The notes: a model not told the origin generated them from the letters alone. A DNA stretch of 47,486 nt from Chloroflexota bacterium (GCA_024434165.1 QMIW01000024.1:1-47486), one strand, 5' to 3'. Counted from the stretch's first letter, positions 25,471 through 34,831 are shown. Numbers and translations: made by a program.

Positions 25471-27680
25471 AACATCATCAACTGTCCGACCGCCTTCTCC
25501 ACCGGGTCGCTGGCGATCTGCTCTTCAAAGGTGTCGCGGGTCAGGATCGGCAGTTCGAGCAGGCTGCGCAGCAGGCGGTATTTCACCAGGCGATATTCCT
25601 TCAACCGTTCCTTGAGCGCCGGGTCCCGATCCTGCTTGTATGCCACCAGCGCCGCGCGCCCGCCGGGGATGACGATGACGGTCCGTTTATCCGAATGTTC
25701 CAGCGCGCGCTGCACCAGCGCCGAAGCCAGCACGTAAAACTTTCTTGCGGGCTTGCTGTCTTCGAGCCAGGTCAATACTTTATCGTCCCTGGCTGAAGCG
25801 AAGTTGAGCCGCGCCCCGATCTCTTCCAGCAGGGCGAATACCTTTTTCATTTCCTCGCGGCGCGCCGAAGCAATATCCTCCCTGCGCAGGTTCCATCCCC
25901 CGCCGTCCTTCTCGGCGTAGGAATTCAGCACGGCGTAAATCAACCCTTTGGATGGCGTCATCAAGCCCGGGAACTCGCGGTATAAATCTTCCTCCACTTC
26001 GAGGTAGATGGCGTTGGGGTTCTTTTGCAGATACGTCACAATCGCCACTTCCACCCGGTCCGAAAGCGACTCGCCATCCTGCGCCGCCGCAAGACCCCAC
26101 ATCCCCGTATCCACGCCTTCCCCCGAAGAATAATGGACGAATCCATCGCCGCCCTTCAACGCCTGTTCCATGGCGTTTTGTATTTTTCGCATCGCAAGGT
26201 CGAATTCGTCTTCGGTCTGTTTCAAGGCATTGGCTTCTGCCAGCGCGATCAGCCCCGCTGCATGCAAATGCAAATATCTCACCGGTTCGCCGCGCGCCGA
26301 TAAAAATTCGCGCATGGCGCTGCGGACCGTTTCGATCTCCAGCGGCGCGGGCTGGTTTTTTTGCCCGCTTTTCCAAACGATCTGCGCCGGGTCGTGTTCG
26401 GTTCTCAGCGCAGCGCTCTCCAATTGAAAGCCGGCGAGCTGCGCGGCGGTAAACGCCGAGGTCAAAAACGGCGCTTCGGGTTCGGGCAGCAGCCCAAACA
26501 TGGGCACGCCGTCTGCAAGCAGTTCGTTCAAATGGCTGAACATGGCAAACAACGCCGTGGCGCTCCACGCCCAATCGTACCGCCTGCGCCGCAGGGCGGC
26601 TTTGTACGGCTCCACGGCTTCCCTGCCCCACAGCCAGCCCGCCCACAACGCCGAGAACGTCCAGAATGCCTGGTTGGGTCTTGGGATGGAACCGACAACG
26701 GCGGCAATCGGAATCTCGCGTTTGACTTCATGGGCAAGGTCCCTGAGACGACCTTCGTAGATGCAGATGCCGCCGCTCTCCGGGATTTTTCGCCGTTCTT
26801 TGGCGTGCCACGCTTCACACGGGACCGGGGAGCCTGATTCGGCAAACAGAGCGACTCCCCGCTCGAGCATGGTCCACAGGTTATCTTCGCGGAATTGATT
26901 TGGCGTGCTCAACTGCTTCGGCCGCGGACGTTCCGCCGGGTGCGCCCAAAGCGTGTTGCCCGCATCGCACGCCAGCAGGGTGAGCGCGGTCAACGCGCGG
27001 CGGCGCGCCTCGGAGGTGTGCAGGCTGTCCAGCCGGTTGATGATGGTGCTCAACGCATACAACGGACGCGGCAGGTAATGTTCGATGGCTTCCTCCGCGT
27101 AGATGCGGTCTTCGTCTTTGAGGGAGACCACCCGCTCGAACAGCCGCGAACGATGCAGGGCGTCCGTCGCGGCGATTTTCTTCGCGCGTTCCTTATCCTC
27201 CTCGGCTGCAACGTGCTCGCCGGAATCGCCGCAGTGCCTGCATTCGTAGATTCGCGCGTAGGGCACATCCTCGCCTTTGCGCCAGAGGAAGGCGGTTGCA
27301 TAAATTCGCTGCTCGCATTTTTCGCATGTGGTCAGGTACAGGGATTGCAAATGGGCTTCGAGCCGTTCCTCCCCCTTTTTGAGCGCGCCCAGGTCGGCGA
27401 GCGCGGCGATGAATTCGGATTGGGGCGGCGGGTTGGCGAACATCTCCAGCAGGAAGCGCGTCACCGGGTTATTCGCCGTGACCAGCACGCGGTATCCGCT
27501 GCGGGCGGCTTCCAGCGCAAGCCGCGGGGAGAATCCGAACGGGTCCAGCAGCCAGTTGCCGGTCAGGGTTTGATGCGAGAGCCATGCGGAGACCACCCCG
27601 TCTTCCAGCGCAGGCAAAAACCTGGAGAGAGGTCCCGAGTCTGCGGGTTTGAATCCCGGAAGGTAGGGTTTGAAATCCAT
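25467..27680 (-). CDS. Large protein with degenerate DNA-methylase fold and zinc ribbon
   Basis: 737 residues. Near the N terminus WLLDPFGFSPRLALEAARSG and VLVTANNPV resemble motif I and the following acidic/DLNPV segment of DNA amino-methylases of the DUF1156 type, but the glycine loop is poor and the Asp is replaced. A four-Cys zinc ribbon follows (Cys119, Cys122, Cys147, Cys150), also typical of that type. At the place where DPPY and a YVWL helix are expected, the protein has VVGSIPRPNQAFWTFSALWAGWLWG, so the catalytic motif is lost. The C-terminal half has no recognisable motif. It may bind nucleic acid without methylating it. Its TAA lies in a repeat element, and the next minus-strand gene ends one base before its start. 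Function unknown. Confidence 0.75.
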   Translation of the reverse strand: MDFKPYLPGFKPADSGPLSRFLPALEDGVVSAWLSHQTLTGNWLLDPFGFSPRLALEAARSGYRVLVTANNPVTRFLLEMFANPPPQSEFIAALADLGALKKGEERLEAHLQSLYLTTCEKCEQRIYATAFLWRKGEDVPYARIYECRHCGDSGEHVAAEEDKERAKKIAATDALHRSRLFERVVSLKDEDRIYAEEAIEHYLPRPLYALSTIINRLDSLHTSEARRRALTALTLLACDAGNTLWAHPAERPRPKQLSTPNQFREDNLWTMLERGVALFAESGSPVPCEAWHAKERRKIPESGGICIYEGRLRDLAHEVKREIPIAAVVGSIPRPNQAFWTFSALWAGWLWGREAVEPYKAALRRRRYDWAWSATALFAMFSHLNELLADGVPMFGLLPEPEAPFLTSAFTAAQLAGFQLESAALRTEHDPAQIVWKSGQKNQPAPLEIETVRSAMREFLSARGEPVRYLHLHAAGLIALAEANALKQTEDEFDLAMRKIQNAMEQALKGGDGFVHYSSGEGVDTGMWGLAAAQDGESLSDRVEVAIVTYLQKNPNAIYLEVEEDLYREFPGLMTPSKGLIYAVLNSYAEKDGGGWNLRREDIASARREEMKKVFALLEEIGARLNFASARDDKVLTWLEDSKPARKFYVLASALVQRALEHSDKRTVIVIPGGRAALVAYKQDRDPALKERLKEYRLVKYRLLRSLLELPILTRDTFEEQIASDPVEKAVGQLMMF

Positions 27681-27681
27681 C

Positions 27682-28650
27682 TCACACCAGCGCTTTGCTG
27701 ATGACTTTTCGCGGGGCGGCGTTCAGGTCAATTTCGATGGCGGAAAGCAAAATTTGAATCGCAAGAATGACCGACAGGGTGGGAAGGATGACCGTGCCGG
27801 TCGGCGCGGCGACGCCGAGGTTGGCATATTGAATCCATTTGGTGATGCCGAAGATGAGCCCGAAGAGCAGAAGCGGGATGCCCGTCAGCAGGTAGATGGA
27901 CATCATCGAGAAATCGAAGATGAAATATTTGAGGATGATGCGCCTGATGAGCGTGCGTGTGAGTTTGAAAGGGAACTCGAACAGCGCGCGGCGGATGGAG
28001 AGGCTGGAGGTCTCGCCCCCGTAGCGGGCGGGGATGGTTACGTCCATGACGAAGGCGTCGAGCAGGTAGAGGTGCGAGAGCATGGAGGTCTCGAAAAAGT
28101 AGCCGTTGTCGAGCTTTTCGAGCGGCAGCTGCGCCAGCACGTCGGCGCGGATGGCGAAGTAACCGTTCGTCGGGTCGAAGATGTTCCAGTAGCCGGTGGC
28201 GGCTTTGGTGAGAAAACTCAAACCGAGGTTGCCGATGCGCCGGACGAGCGGCATTTGCCGCAGCGCCCCAAAATCACGGAAGCGGTTGCCTTTTACGTAG
28301 TCGGCGCCGCCTTCGATAAGCGGCGTGACCAGCGCCGGGATGTGCGCCGGGTCCATCTGCCCATCGCCGTCCAGTTTGACGACGATCTGCGCGCCAAGTT
28401 CCAGCGCCCTGCGAAACCCGCTTACCATGGCTCCGCCCACGCCCCGGTTTTTCTCGTGTCGAATCAGGGCGATGCGTTTGTCCTGTTTGGCGGCGGCGGT
28501 TACGAGATCTGCGCTGGAGTCGGGGGAGGCGTCGTCCACCACGATGATGGATGTGACGTAGGGGGGGATTCCGCCCAACACGTTTCGGATGTCCCGTTCC
28601 ACGCGGTACGCCGGGATGACGACGGCGATTTTGAATTTGGCGAAATTCAT
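27682..28650 (-). CDS. Family 2 glycosyltransferase, dolichol-phosphate mannose synthase-like, with C-terminal membrane segments
   Basis: 322 residues. IAVVIPAYRVERDIRNVLGG, IIVVDDASPDSS, NRGVGGAMVSGFRRALELGA and IVVKLDGDGQMDP are the motifs of the DPM1/DPMS-like GT2 group that attaches sugar to a polyprenyl phosphate. Two membrane segments near residues 235-300 match DPMS relatives with a membrane tail. Such an enzyme would provide the lipid-linked donor used by GT-C transferases such as the one at 1946-3379; the link is inferred. The frame is open far upstream, but the start is set at 28650 because the family begins there and a TACAAT -10 lies 7 bases upstream, suggesting a leaderless message. 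Confidence 0.86.
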   Translation of the reverse strand: MNFAKFKIAVVIPAYRVERDIRNVLGGIPPYVTSIIVVDDASPDSSADLVTAAAKQDKRIALIRHEKNRGVGGAMVSGFRRALELGAQIVVKLDGDGQMDPAHIPALVTPLIEGGADYVKGNRFRDFGALRQMPLVRRIGNLGLSFLTKAATGYWNIFDPTNGYFAIRADVLAQLPLEKLDNGYFFETSMLSHLYLLDAFVMDVTIPARYGGETSSLSIRRALFEFPFKLTRTLIRRIILKYFIFDFSMMSIYLLTGIPLLLFGLIFGITKWIQYANLGVAAPTGTVILPTLSVILAIQILLSAIEIDLNAAPRKVISKALV

Positions 28651-28701
28651 GTGTAAAATTGTAATCGAAAAGGTGATAGAATTTCGGCAAGGAACAATCG
28701 A

Positions 28702-29850
28702 ATGCCCCCTGGTGAACAGATTCTCATCGTGGAAAGCGACCCAGATATTGCCGATTTGATCGGGAGACAATCGCTCAAGCCGCTCGGTTATCAGGTGACG
28801 GTGGTCGGCGATGCGGCTTCGGCGCTCAAGCACGCGGTACAGACCCCGCCCGACCTGATTCTCGCCAATATCAACCTGCCCGGCTTGAGCGGGAAAGACC
28901 TGCTGGCTGCGTTCGGTTCGCAGAATATCAAATCCCCGGTGATCGTGATTGCCGAAAAAGGACAGGAGCCCGATGCGATTCAGGCGTTCCGCCTCGGCGC
29001 AACGGACGTGATGTTCTGGCCCCTGCGCGATGCGGAAGTGGTCTCCATCGTCGAGCGCGCCATGCGCCAGACGCAGGAGGTGCGCGAACGCCAGAAACTG
29101 GACCGCCAGCTCAAAGCCACCAACGACGAACTGCAAAAACGCCTGCGCGACCTGACGACCATCCTCGGTATTGCCAAGGCGGTGGTTTCGGTCACCGACC
29201 AGCGCCAGTTGTTCGACCGCATCCTCGAAAGCGCGCTGCAACTGGGGGAGGCGGATCTCTGCTGGCTGATGCTGCGCGAGGACAAGGGCAACACCTTTTT
29301 GCTGCGCGCGCACCGCAACCTGCCCGATTCCTGGTCGAAGAAAATGAACCAGCCGGTGGACGACGGCATCAGTTCACTGGTGGCGCTCTCCGGCGAGAGT
29401 CTCTTTATGAATGGCACGCCGCTGCAAAAGTTCAAACTGGCGGCGTTGGGGAAATCGGTCGGCGTGATTCCCATCAAGATAAAGGCTGAAGTCATCGGTC
29501 TGCTGATGATCGTCCGCCGGAACGACCGGGAGTTTACCCGCGACGCGCAGATGATGCTGGAAGCCATGGCGGATTACGCCTCGATTTCGATGGTCAACGC
29601 GCGCCTGTTCCGCGCGCTCGAGCAGGCGGTGGAAAGCGCCCGTGCTGGGGAAAAACACCGCCACGCGGCATTGGAAACCCTGCGGGGAACGATCCACAGC
29701 GAGGTGCAGGCGGCGCTGTATCCGCTCAACCTTGTGTTGACGGAAATGCCCGGTGCGCTCAACCCCGAACAGAGGAAGGCGCTCGAATCGGTGCAAGCCG
29801 CGCTGCAGCGCCTTTCGCGTTCCTCCGAAAAAACGGTCACACCAAGATAA
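28702..29850 (+). CDS. Degenerate receiver domain plus GAF domain signalling protein
   Basis: 382 residues. Residues 5-125 follow the CheY fold: ILIVESDPDIADLI with the acidic pocket, PDLILANINLPGLSG where the phosphoacceptor Asp is replaced by Asn56, then SPVIVIAEKG and MFWPLRDAEV (a Trp stands where the Lys is expected). A short coiled segment (126-150) leads to a GAF domain at about 150-310 (ILESALQLGEADLCWLML, later DAQMMLEAMADYASISMVNARL). The last 70 residues are helical and Ala/Glu-rich, with no kinase domain. It cannot be phosphorylated in the usual way and may sense a ligand through the GAF domain. The histidine kinase gene follows after 25 bases, so the two are probably partners. 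AAGGA lies 8 bases upstream of the start. Confidence 0.83.
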   Translation: MPPGEQILIVESDPDIADLIGRQSLKPLGYQVTVVGDAASALKHAVQTPPDLILANINLPGLSGKDLLAAFGSQNIKSPVIVIAEKGQEPDAIQAFRLGATDVMFWPLRDAEVVSIVERAMRQTQEVRERQKLDRQLKATNDELQKRLRDLTTILGIAKAVVSVTDQRQLFDRILESALQLGEADLCWLMLREDKGNTFLLRAHRNLPDSWSKKMNQPVDDGISSLVALSGESLFMNGTPLQKFKLAALGKSVGVIPIKIKAEVIGLLMIVRRNDREFTRDAQMMLEAMADYASISMVNARLFRALEQAVESARAGEKHRHAALETLRGTIHSEVQAALYPLNLVLTEMPGALNPEQRKALESVQAALQRLSRSSEKTVTPR

Positions 29851-29875
29851 ATAACAAGAGTCACCCCGCAACCTC

Positions 29876-31324
29876 ATGGCAAAACAGGAACTGATCCTAC
29901 TGGCGTTGGACGCATCTCCCATTCTGGATTTGATGGAACGGGCATTGCGCGCCGCCGGGTTCGAGGTTGCCGTGGTCAAAGACCGCCCGGGGCTGGATAA
30001 GTCGGCGCAGGAAGCCATTCCATCCCTGATCGTCGTCGGCGAGACGTTTGCAGACCAGGACGGGTTTTCCGTTGCAAACGATATGCTGGAGCGATTCCCC
30101 ACCCTGCCGATCATCCTCTATGCCAGGCAGGATACGACCGGCAGCGCCAAGTCCGCGCTCAAGACCGGCATGACGGGTTATCTATACCCGCCGCTCAAGA
30201 TGGAAGACATCGTCAGCGAGGTTCAGCGCAGCCTTGCCCGCGCCCGCAAACTGGGAGACTGGCTGAGGCGCGAAGTCAGGCGCACGACGGCGTCGCTGGA
30301 GGAGAAAGCCAAGATTTCGGAAGCGGAGCGCGTCAAGCTGGAGGCGATCATCTCCAACATCCAGGACGGCGTGATCGTGCTGGACGACCGGCACAACATT
30401 CTGCTGGCAAACAGGATGGTGCGCGACATCTTCAGCCTGGACGACAGACCCCTGCAAGGCAGGGCATTACGGGATGTGATCTCGAACGCCGACCTGAACG
30501 CCCTGCTGGCGCGTACGCGCGAAGGCGCGCTGAAATATCACGAGGTCAACTTCGACGACGGGCGCGTCTACAACGCGCAATACACGCCCATTCCGAAGAT
30601 CGGCGGCGCGATCACCATGCAGGATATTTCCTACCTGAAGGAACTCGACCGTCTCAAGAACGATTTCATCCATACCATTTCCCACGACCTGCGCTCCCCG
30701 TTGACCGCCGTATTCGGCTACATGGAACTGGTCGAGCGTACCGGTCCGTTGAATGAAAACCAGTTGGAATTCATGCGCCGCCTGCAGGGCAGCGTCCAGC
30801 ACATGACCAATCTGGTGAACGACCTGCTCGATCTGGGACGGCTCGAAGCGGGCTTCGACACCCGCCGCGAAATGGTCCAGCCGGAGAACGTGCTCAGATA
30901 TACGCTCGATGTCTTCGATGCGCAGGTCAAGAAAAAGAAGATTGTAGTGGAAACCAATATCGCCGGGGATTTAAAACCGATTCGCGCCAACCCGATTCGT
31001 ATCCGCCAGATGCTGGACAACCTGGTGGGGAACGCCATCAAATACACGCCGGAGGGCGGGCGCGTGCGGGTGGAGATGTCCATGCAGGAGAATCAGATCG
31101 TGGTTCGGGTGGAGGATACGGGACCGGGCATTCCGCCGGAGGAGCAGAACCGCATCTTCGAGAAGTTCTACCGCGCCTCGAACCGGCCGCAGGGCGTGGA
31201 AGGCACCGGGCTGGGTCTGGCAATCGTCAAATCGGTGGTGGACAGCCACCAGGGACGTGTGTGGGTGGAATCAAAAGTGGGGGAAGGCTCCGCCTTCGTG
31301 GTGCTTCTGCCTGCGCACGAATAG
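29876..31324 (+). CDS. Hybrid sensor histidine kinase with degenerate N-terminal receiver and PAS domain
   Basis: 482 residues. An N-terminal receiver-like domain (about 5-122) lacks the phosphoacceptor Asp: the expected position reads LIVVGETF (Gly55-Glu56). A PAS domain covers about 155-255 (IISNIQDGVIVLDDRHNILLAN). The HisKA helix has FIHTISHDLRSPL with the phosphorylatable His270, and the ATPase domain shows the N box NLVGNAIKYTP, G1 VEDTGPGIP, F box RIFEKFYRAS and G2 GTGLGLAIVK. No membrane span is visible, so it is a soluble kinase. It probably passes phosphate to a response regulator encoded elsewhere, because the adjacent receiver at 28702 lacks its Asp. Confidence 0.9.
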   Translation: MAKQELILLALDASPILDLMERALRAAGFEVAVVKDRPGLDKSAQEAIPSLIVVGETFADQDGFSVANDMLERFPTLPIILYARQDTTGSAKSALKTGMTGYLYPPLKMEDIVSEVQRSLARARKLGDWLRREVRRTTASLEEKAKISEAERVKLEAIISNIQDGVIVLDDRHNILLANRMVRDIFSLDDRPLQGRALRDVISNADLNALLARTREGALKYHEVNFDDGRVYNAQYTPIPKIGGAITMQDISYLKELDRLKNDFIHTISHDLRSPLTAVFGYMELVERTGPLNENQLEFMRRLQGSVQHMTNLVNDLLDLGRLEAGFDTRREMVQPENVLRYTLDVFDAQVKKKKIVVETNIAGDLKPIRANPIRIRQMLDNLVGNAIKYTPEGGRVRVEMSMQENQIVVRVEDTGPGIPPEEQNRIFEKFYRASNRPQGVEGTGLGLAIVKSVVDSHQGRVWVESKVGEGSAFVVLLPAHE

Positions 31325-31464
31325 AAAGACCATTTATTGAACGGGCGGAAAGTCTTTGGAGAGGCGGAATTCCAGTGGGTATTATGAGTAGATCATCGCT
31401 TCGCGGGATTATTGATTTAAGATGGGTCAATTGTCCTCTATCCCTATGCAAGAGAGAGCAAAAC

Positions 31465-33264
31465 ATGAACCTGAATCGTATGTTCTTCGTCGCGGCACTG
31501 AGTATTTTTGCATTGGGCATATTGTCACCTGTTGTGGCTGTAAGGGCGCAAGAATCGCAGCTGTTTGAGGGAACAATTGCCTATGTGGCAATGGACGGTA
31601 ATATCGTCATTGCAGCCGGGGATGGAAGGCAGGTCCAAATTACATCGGATGCTAATTTGGATCAAATGTCAGAGTACGAAACCACCTATGACTACCTGAG
31701 TTTTTCCCCAAACGGCACATATCTTGCTTATTATCGCAACGCTTCCAGTGATGCCGAATCAGGGATTTTTGTATATGATATTTCAGGCGGTTCAATCGTC
31801 GGAAGGTTTTCTGAAGATATTGGACTTCCCGTGCAATGGCACAAGGATAGCGATTCTTTTTATGTGAAGAAAAAGGAAGATATCAATATCGGTTCAGGCA
31901 CCATTATCAATAAAATCTACCGACAATATTTGTCTGGGGAGATTGTTCAGCTGGGTGAGTATTATGAAGATGATGCAGGATATACGATCAACTATGATCT
32001 TGAGACGGTTTTTTACACACCGGAAGCCAATACCCCAACCGGGATTCTTTACAACTGGACAGAGAATACCAGTTATCAAATTGCCCTCGTTGATTTCCAT
32101 GTATCGGGATTCTGGTCGAGGGATGGGTTGACCTATGTCTGCACCGGCGACAACACGGAATACTCGGTGATTGACCTGCAGACGGGTGAAATAACGAAAA
32201 CAATTGAGGCATTGCCGCCCCTTGAGCACATATTTCCCAATGGGGACGTTTACCGGCTAAGGTCCGTAGCCACAGATTTATCGCCAGATGCAACTCATTT
32301 GTTATTAAACGACGACCTGAATTTGTATGATCTTAACCTCAACACATCGAACTACGAAATCCTCTATACATCAAGCCATGACGATCCTGATTACCGGCTC
32401 TATGGAACATGGTCAAGCAGCGGCAGACTCGTCATGTTTGTCGAATTTTCTGTGTACAGCAGTTATTACGACGACACATTGGGCGATCAAGGCGTATATG
32501 TTTTAGATGGGGGAGCGCCGCCGGTTCTTGTAGCAAATGATGCCGAGTTCTTGTTCTGGCTCTCGAAAGACTCGGAAAGGTTTCTCTACAAACAATACAC
32601 AAAGGCGGGCCAGCAAACCCTGGTTGATCTTATGGTTTTTGATTATACAAACCGAACGAATGTAAAAATAGGAAGGCTCCCTACGATAAACGATCCCGGT
32701 TATGACCCATTCAGATTCAATTTTGATGTTGCATGGACGAACAATACCCCGGGTATACAAGGCATCGCGCCATCGGTAGAACCATCTCCCTCCAATGAGC
32801 AGGCGCCTCCCCAGCCCCTGAATACACCCCTGGCACCGCCGTCTGTACCTTCGTTTCCGCTCCTTGATATTAATGCAACCTATTTGCCTGTTTGTGGCAT
32901 GTGCATGCTGCTCCTGATATTGCTTGTCGTTTTAGCGGTCTTTCTGGCTCGTTCTCGCAGGCGGAAGGGTCGAGAACAGGAACAAAGAACACAATCCATT
33001 AAATTGCGCTCGCCAAATGAGGAACAGGTTGGGGTTGCGGTTGAGTTGGCAAAAGCAAAAAAATACCAGGAGGCGTTCGATATACTGCAAAAGATCGTCC
33101 GCGCCGAGCCGGGTAATGCCAGTGCGTGGTTCAATCTCGGCAGGGTTTTTGCAAGTGTGGGAAATTTCGACGGCGCCGGGAGATGTTTCCGGGAAGCCGA
33201 AAAACTCGGACACCCAAAAGCTGTTGACGCATTGGATTGGTTGAGAAAACAGAAAACCCAATAA
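31465..33264 (+). CDS. Surface beta-propeller-like protein with transmembrane anchor and cytoplasmic TPR tail
   Basis: 599 residues. A signal sequence of about 29 residues (ending near VRAQ) precedes a long beta-rich region (35-430) with TolB/WD40-like turns such as YLSFSPNGTYLAYY and ATDLSPDATHLLL. A Pro/Ser-rich linker (about 435-465) leads to one membrane helix (about 475-497), followed by a basic stop-transfer stretch SRRRKGRE. The last 80 residues form TPR-like helices (AKKYQEAFDILQKIVRAEPG, NASAWFNLGRVFASVGNFDG). The layout suggests an outside sensor or binding propeller coupled to an inside protein-interaction module. The gene is more A+T-rich than its neighbours. The start at 31465 was preferred to upstream frame extensions because it gives the signal peptide. 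No named family recognised. Confidence 0.78.
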   Translation: MNLNRMFFVAALSIFALGILSPVVAVRAQESQLFEGTIAYVAMDGNIVIAAGDGRQVQITSDANLDQMSEYETTYDYLSFSPNGTYLAYYRNASSDAESGIFVYDISGGSIVGRFSEDIGLPVQWHKDSDSFYVKKKEDINIGSGTIINKIYRQYLSGEIVQLGEYYEDDAGYTINYDLETVFYTPEANTPTGILYNWTENTSYQIALVDFHVSGFWSRDGLTYVCTGDNTEYSVIDLQTGEITKTIEALPPLEHIFPNGDVYRLRSVATDLSPDATHLLLNDDLNLYDLNLNTSNYEILYTSSHDDPDYRLYGTWSSSGRLVMFVEFSVYSSYYDDTLGDQGVYVLDGGAPPVLVANDAEFLFWLSKDSERFLYKQYTKAGQQTLVDLMVFDYTNRTNVKIGRLPTINDPGYDPFRFNFDVAWTNNTPGIQGIAPSVEPSPSNEQAPPQPLNTPLAPPSVPSFPLLDINATYLPVCGMCMLLLILLVVLAVFLARSRRRKGREQEQRTQSIKLRSPNEEQVGVAVELAKAKKYQEAFDILQKIVRAEPGNASAWFNLGRVFASVGNFDGAGRCFREAEKLGHPKAVDALDWLRKQKTQ

Positions 33265-33305
33265 AGCCGGTAACACAGGCGCGCCTGCAAAATGCACATA
33301 AAAAT

Positions 33306-33345
33306 GTTGCCGCCGGGGGTGAGCCCGGCGGCAACTTTCGCCAAA
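33306..33345. terminator. Bidirectional intrinsic terminator
   Basis: A perfect 12-bp stem (33306-33317 with 33324-33335, GTTGCCGCCGGG paired to CCCGGCGGCAAC) around a 6-base loop lies between two convergent genes. On the minus strand it is followed by ATTTTTATG, a good U tract; on the plus strand the following CTTT is weaker. Confidence 0.75.
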
Positions 33346-33523
33346 GGAGGAGACAGGGATGAGCAAATCAGAGGTGTCTTGTTGCCGTCTCCAATTGCAT
33401 GTTACCCCTGTTTTGGTTTTTCGGGCATCGTAAAATGTCACCGAATGTATGTGATGATGTTCACAAGCCGAATTTCAGGTTTTGAAAGCGCTTCCGCGCC
33501 GGCGATGCAGCAGGCAGGGTAAT

Positions 33524-34132
33524 TCACTTGCGGGGCAGGCGGGAGAGAATGGACGTATCGCGTGTCTTTTGCGGCGCAGATGTGGTCGTCCCTGTGCGCA
33601 TGCTCTCCAGTTCGGCGCTGAAACGCATCCAATCCTGTACAAGCAGTACGAAATGCGGGGTCTTATCCTTGAAGAAAAGCGGCGAGAGAAAGAGCCGCAG
33701 CGCAGGCTGCGACATGGGGAACGATGTCAACTCGATCACAATCGCGGTCATTTTCGAAAGCGGCGCAACGACATCATACAGGGACCTGGGAACGCTTTTC
33801 GGCGGGAACAACGCCCCCATGCTGGAGGACGACGCACGGCGGATCCGTTTGTACGAAATGTTCAACCGCAGGAACGGCGTTGCCAGCCGGAGATGGTCGC
33901 TGAACGGCTGGACATACGCGCTCTTTCGCAGCAAAAACATCAGCAGGCTGATGAACAAACTCAACCCGCCGAGGCTCGCAAACACAAGCCAGCGCCATTC
34001 CTCATACCCCCAACTGTACAACGCCCAAGCCAGTCCAAACAGCCCAATACCCAAGAAGAGAATCGCCGGATACCAGCGGTTCATCATGTGGGTGTAGATG
34101 ACGAGAGGATAACGACGTCCGCCTTTTGCCAT
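33524..34132 (-). CDS. Two-helix membrane protein with a PH-like cytoplasmic domain
   Basis: 202 residues. Two membrane segments close to the N terminus (about 20-41 and 46-68) are followed by LLRKSAYVQPFSDHLRLATP, which looks like the first strands of a bacterial PH-like domain after a membrane hairpin. The rest is mixed alpha/beta with a hydrophobic FVLLVQDWMRFSAELE helix near the end. I do not recognise a named family. It starts 17 bases before the 3' end of the translin-like gene on the same strand, so it probably belongs to the ssb transcript. Confidence 0.7.
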   Translation of the reverse strand: MAKGGRRYPLVIYTHMMNRWYPAILFLGIGLFGLAWALYSWGYEEWRWLVFASLGGLSLFISLLMFLLRKSAYVQPFSDHLRLATPFLRLNISYKRIRRASSSSMGALFPPKSVPRSLYDVVAPLSKMTAIVIELTSFPMSQPALRLFLSPLFFKDKTPHFVLLVQDWMRFSAELESMRTGTTTSAPQKTRDTSILSRLPRK

Positions 34133-34147
34133 GGATGAAAAGCGCCT

Positions 34148-34831
34148 CTACGGTTCGAAACTTCCGCCGCTTCTTTTTGGACCTTTGGACTCGTCCGCTT
34201 TCAATTGAGCGATCAGCTTCCCGATGGCTTGTTCGAGATGCCCGCCCCGCAGGCTGAAGGTGACATCGCCGCGCGTCTTCTCGATTATGCCGCGCGCCAG
34301 GTCGGTCTGACGGCGCAGTCCGTTGGTGATGGCGTCGGGGTAATCCATGGTGACGAGGATGGAGTAGATGTCGTCCATGTAGCCGAGCAGGCGCTCCGCT
34401 TCTTCGGAATAGCCGTGACGGAGAATATCCAGCGTGCGGCGGCGCAGTTCGCCGACGACCTCCGCCAGCCCGTTGAGAAAGGTTGCGGGTTCAACGATCA
34501 GCTCTTCGGGAGTCTGAAGCGGCTGGTTCCGAATCAACGCGCAGGTGACGTTCGCTTCCACGAATTCCTTGAGCGCGTCCTGTGTGTATCCCGCATAATA
34601 CAGGTCGGGGTGGGCGGCGAGGGATTCGCGCAAGGCATCCGCCAGTTGACGGGCTTCGCGCAGTTGGGCGTCCATTGTTTCGGTGTCGTCGCGGTGCACG
34701 GCTCGGATGGCGAGCGAACACGCGCGGGTCAGTTGACGCGCCTGTGCGAGCGCCTGGTCGCGTGCGGCTGTACGCGCCTCGAAACTTTTGCGAATCTGCT
34801 CGGCGATGGCTTCAAGTTTGTCCATTGTCAT
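34148..34831 (-). CDS. Translin-superfamily protein
   Basis: 227 residues, almost entirely alpha-helical. The region LYYAGYTQDALKEFVEANVT, the EAERLLGYMDDIYSIL helix, VTMDYPDAITNGLRRQTDLA and EKTRGDVTFSLRGGHLEQAI is characteristic of translin/TRAX, which bind single-stranded RNA or DNA as ring-shaped oligomers. Bacterial members are few. ATG 34831 overlaps the stop of the DUF3467-type gene (ATGA); a second Met two codons later is the alternative. Lying downstream of ssb, it may take part in nucleic-acid handling, but no direct evidence is in the sequence. Confidence 0.82.
   Translation of the reverse strand: MTMDKLEAIAEQIRKSFEARTAARDQALAQARQLTRACSLAIRAVHRDDTETMDAQLREARQLADALRESLAAHPDLYYAGYTQDALKEFVEANVTCALIRNQPLQTPEELIVEPATFLNGLAEVVGELRRRTLDILRHGYSEEAERLLGYMDDIYSILVTMDYPDAITNGLRRQTDLARGIIEKTRGDVTFSLRGGHLEQAIGKLIAQLKADESKGPKRSGGSFEP

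Noticed and set aside
28650-29313. Long N-terminal extension of the DPM1-like glycosyltransferase ORF
   Set aside because: It overlaps the whole first half of the GAF protein gene on the other strand, and the family begins at 28650.
33346-33523. Search for a small gene or RNA between the terminator and the membrane protein gene
   Set aside because: Only a weak GGAGAC/GTCTCC inverted pair is visible; no ORF or RNA fold can be supported.
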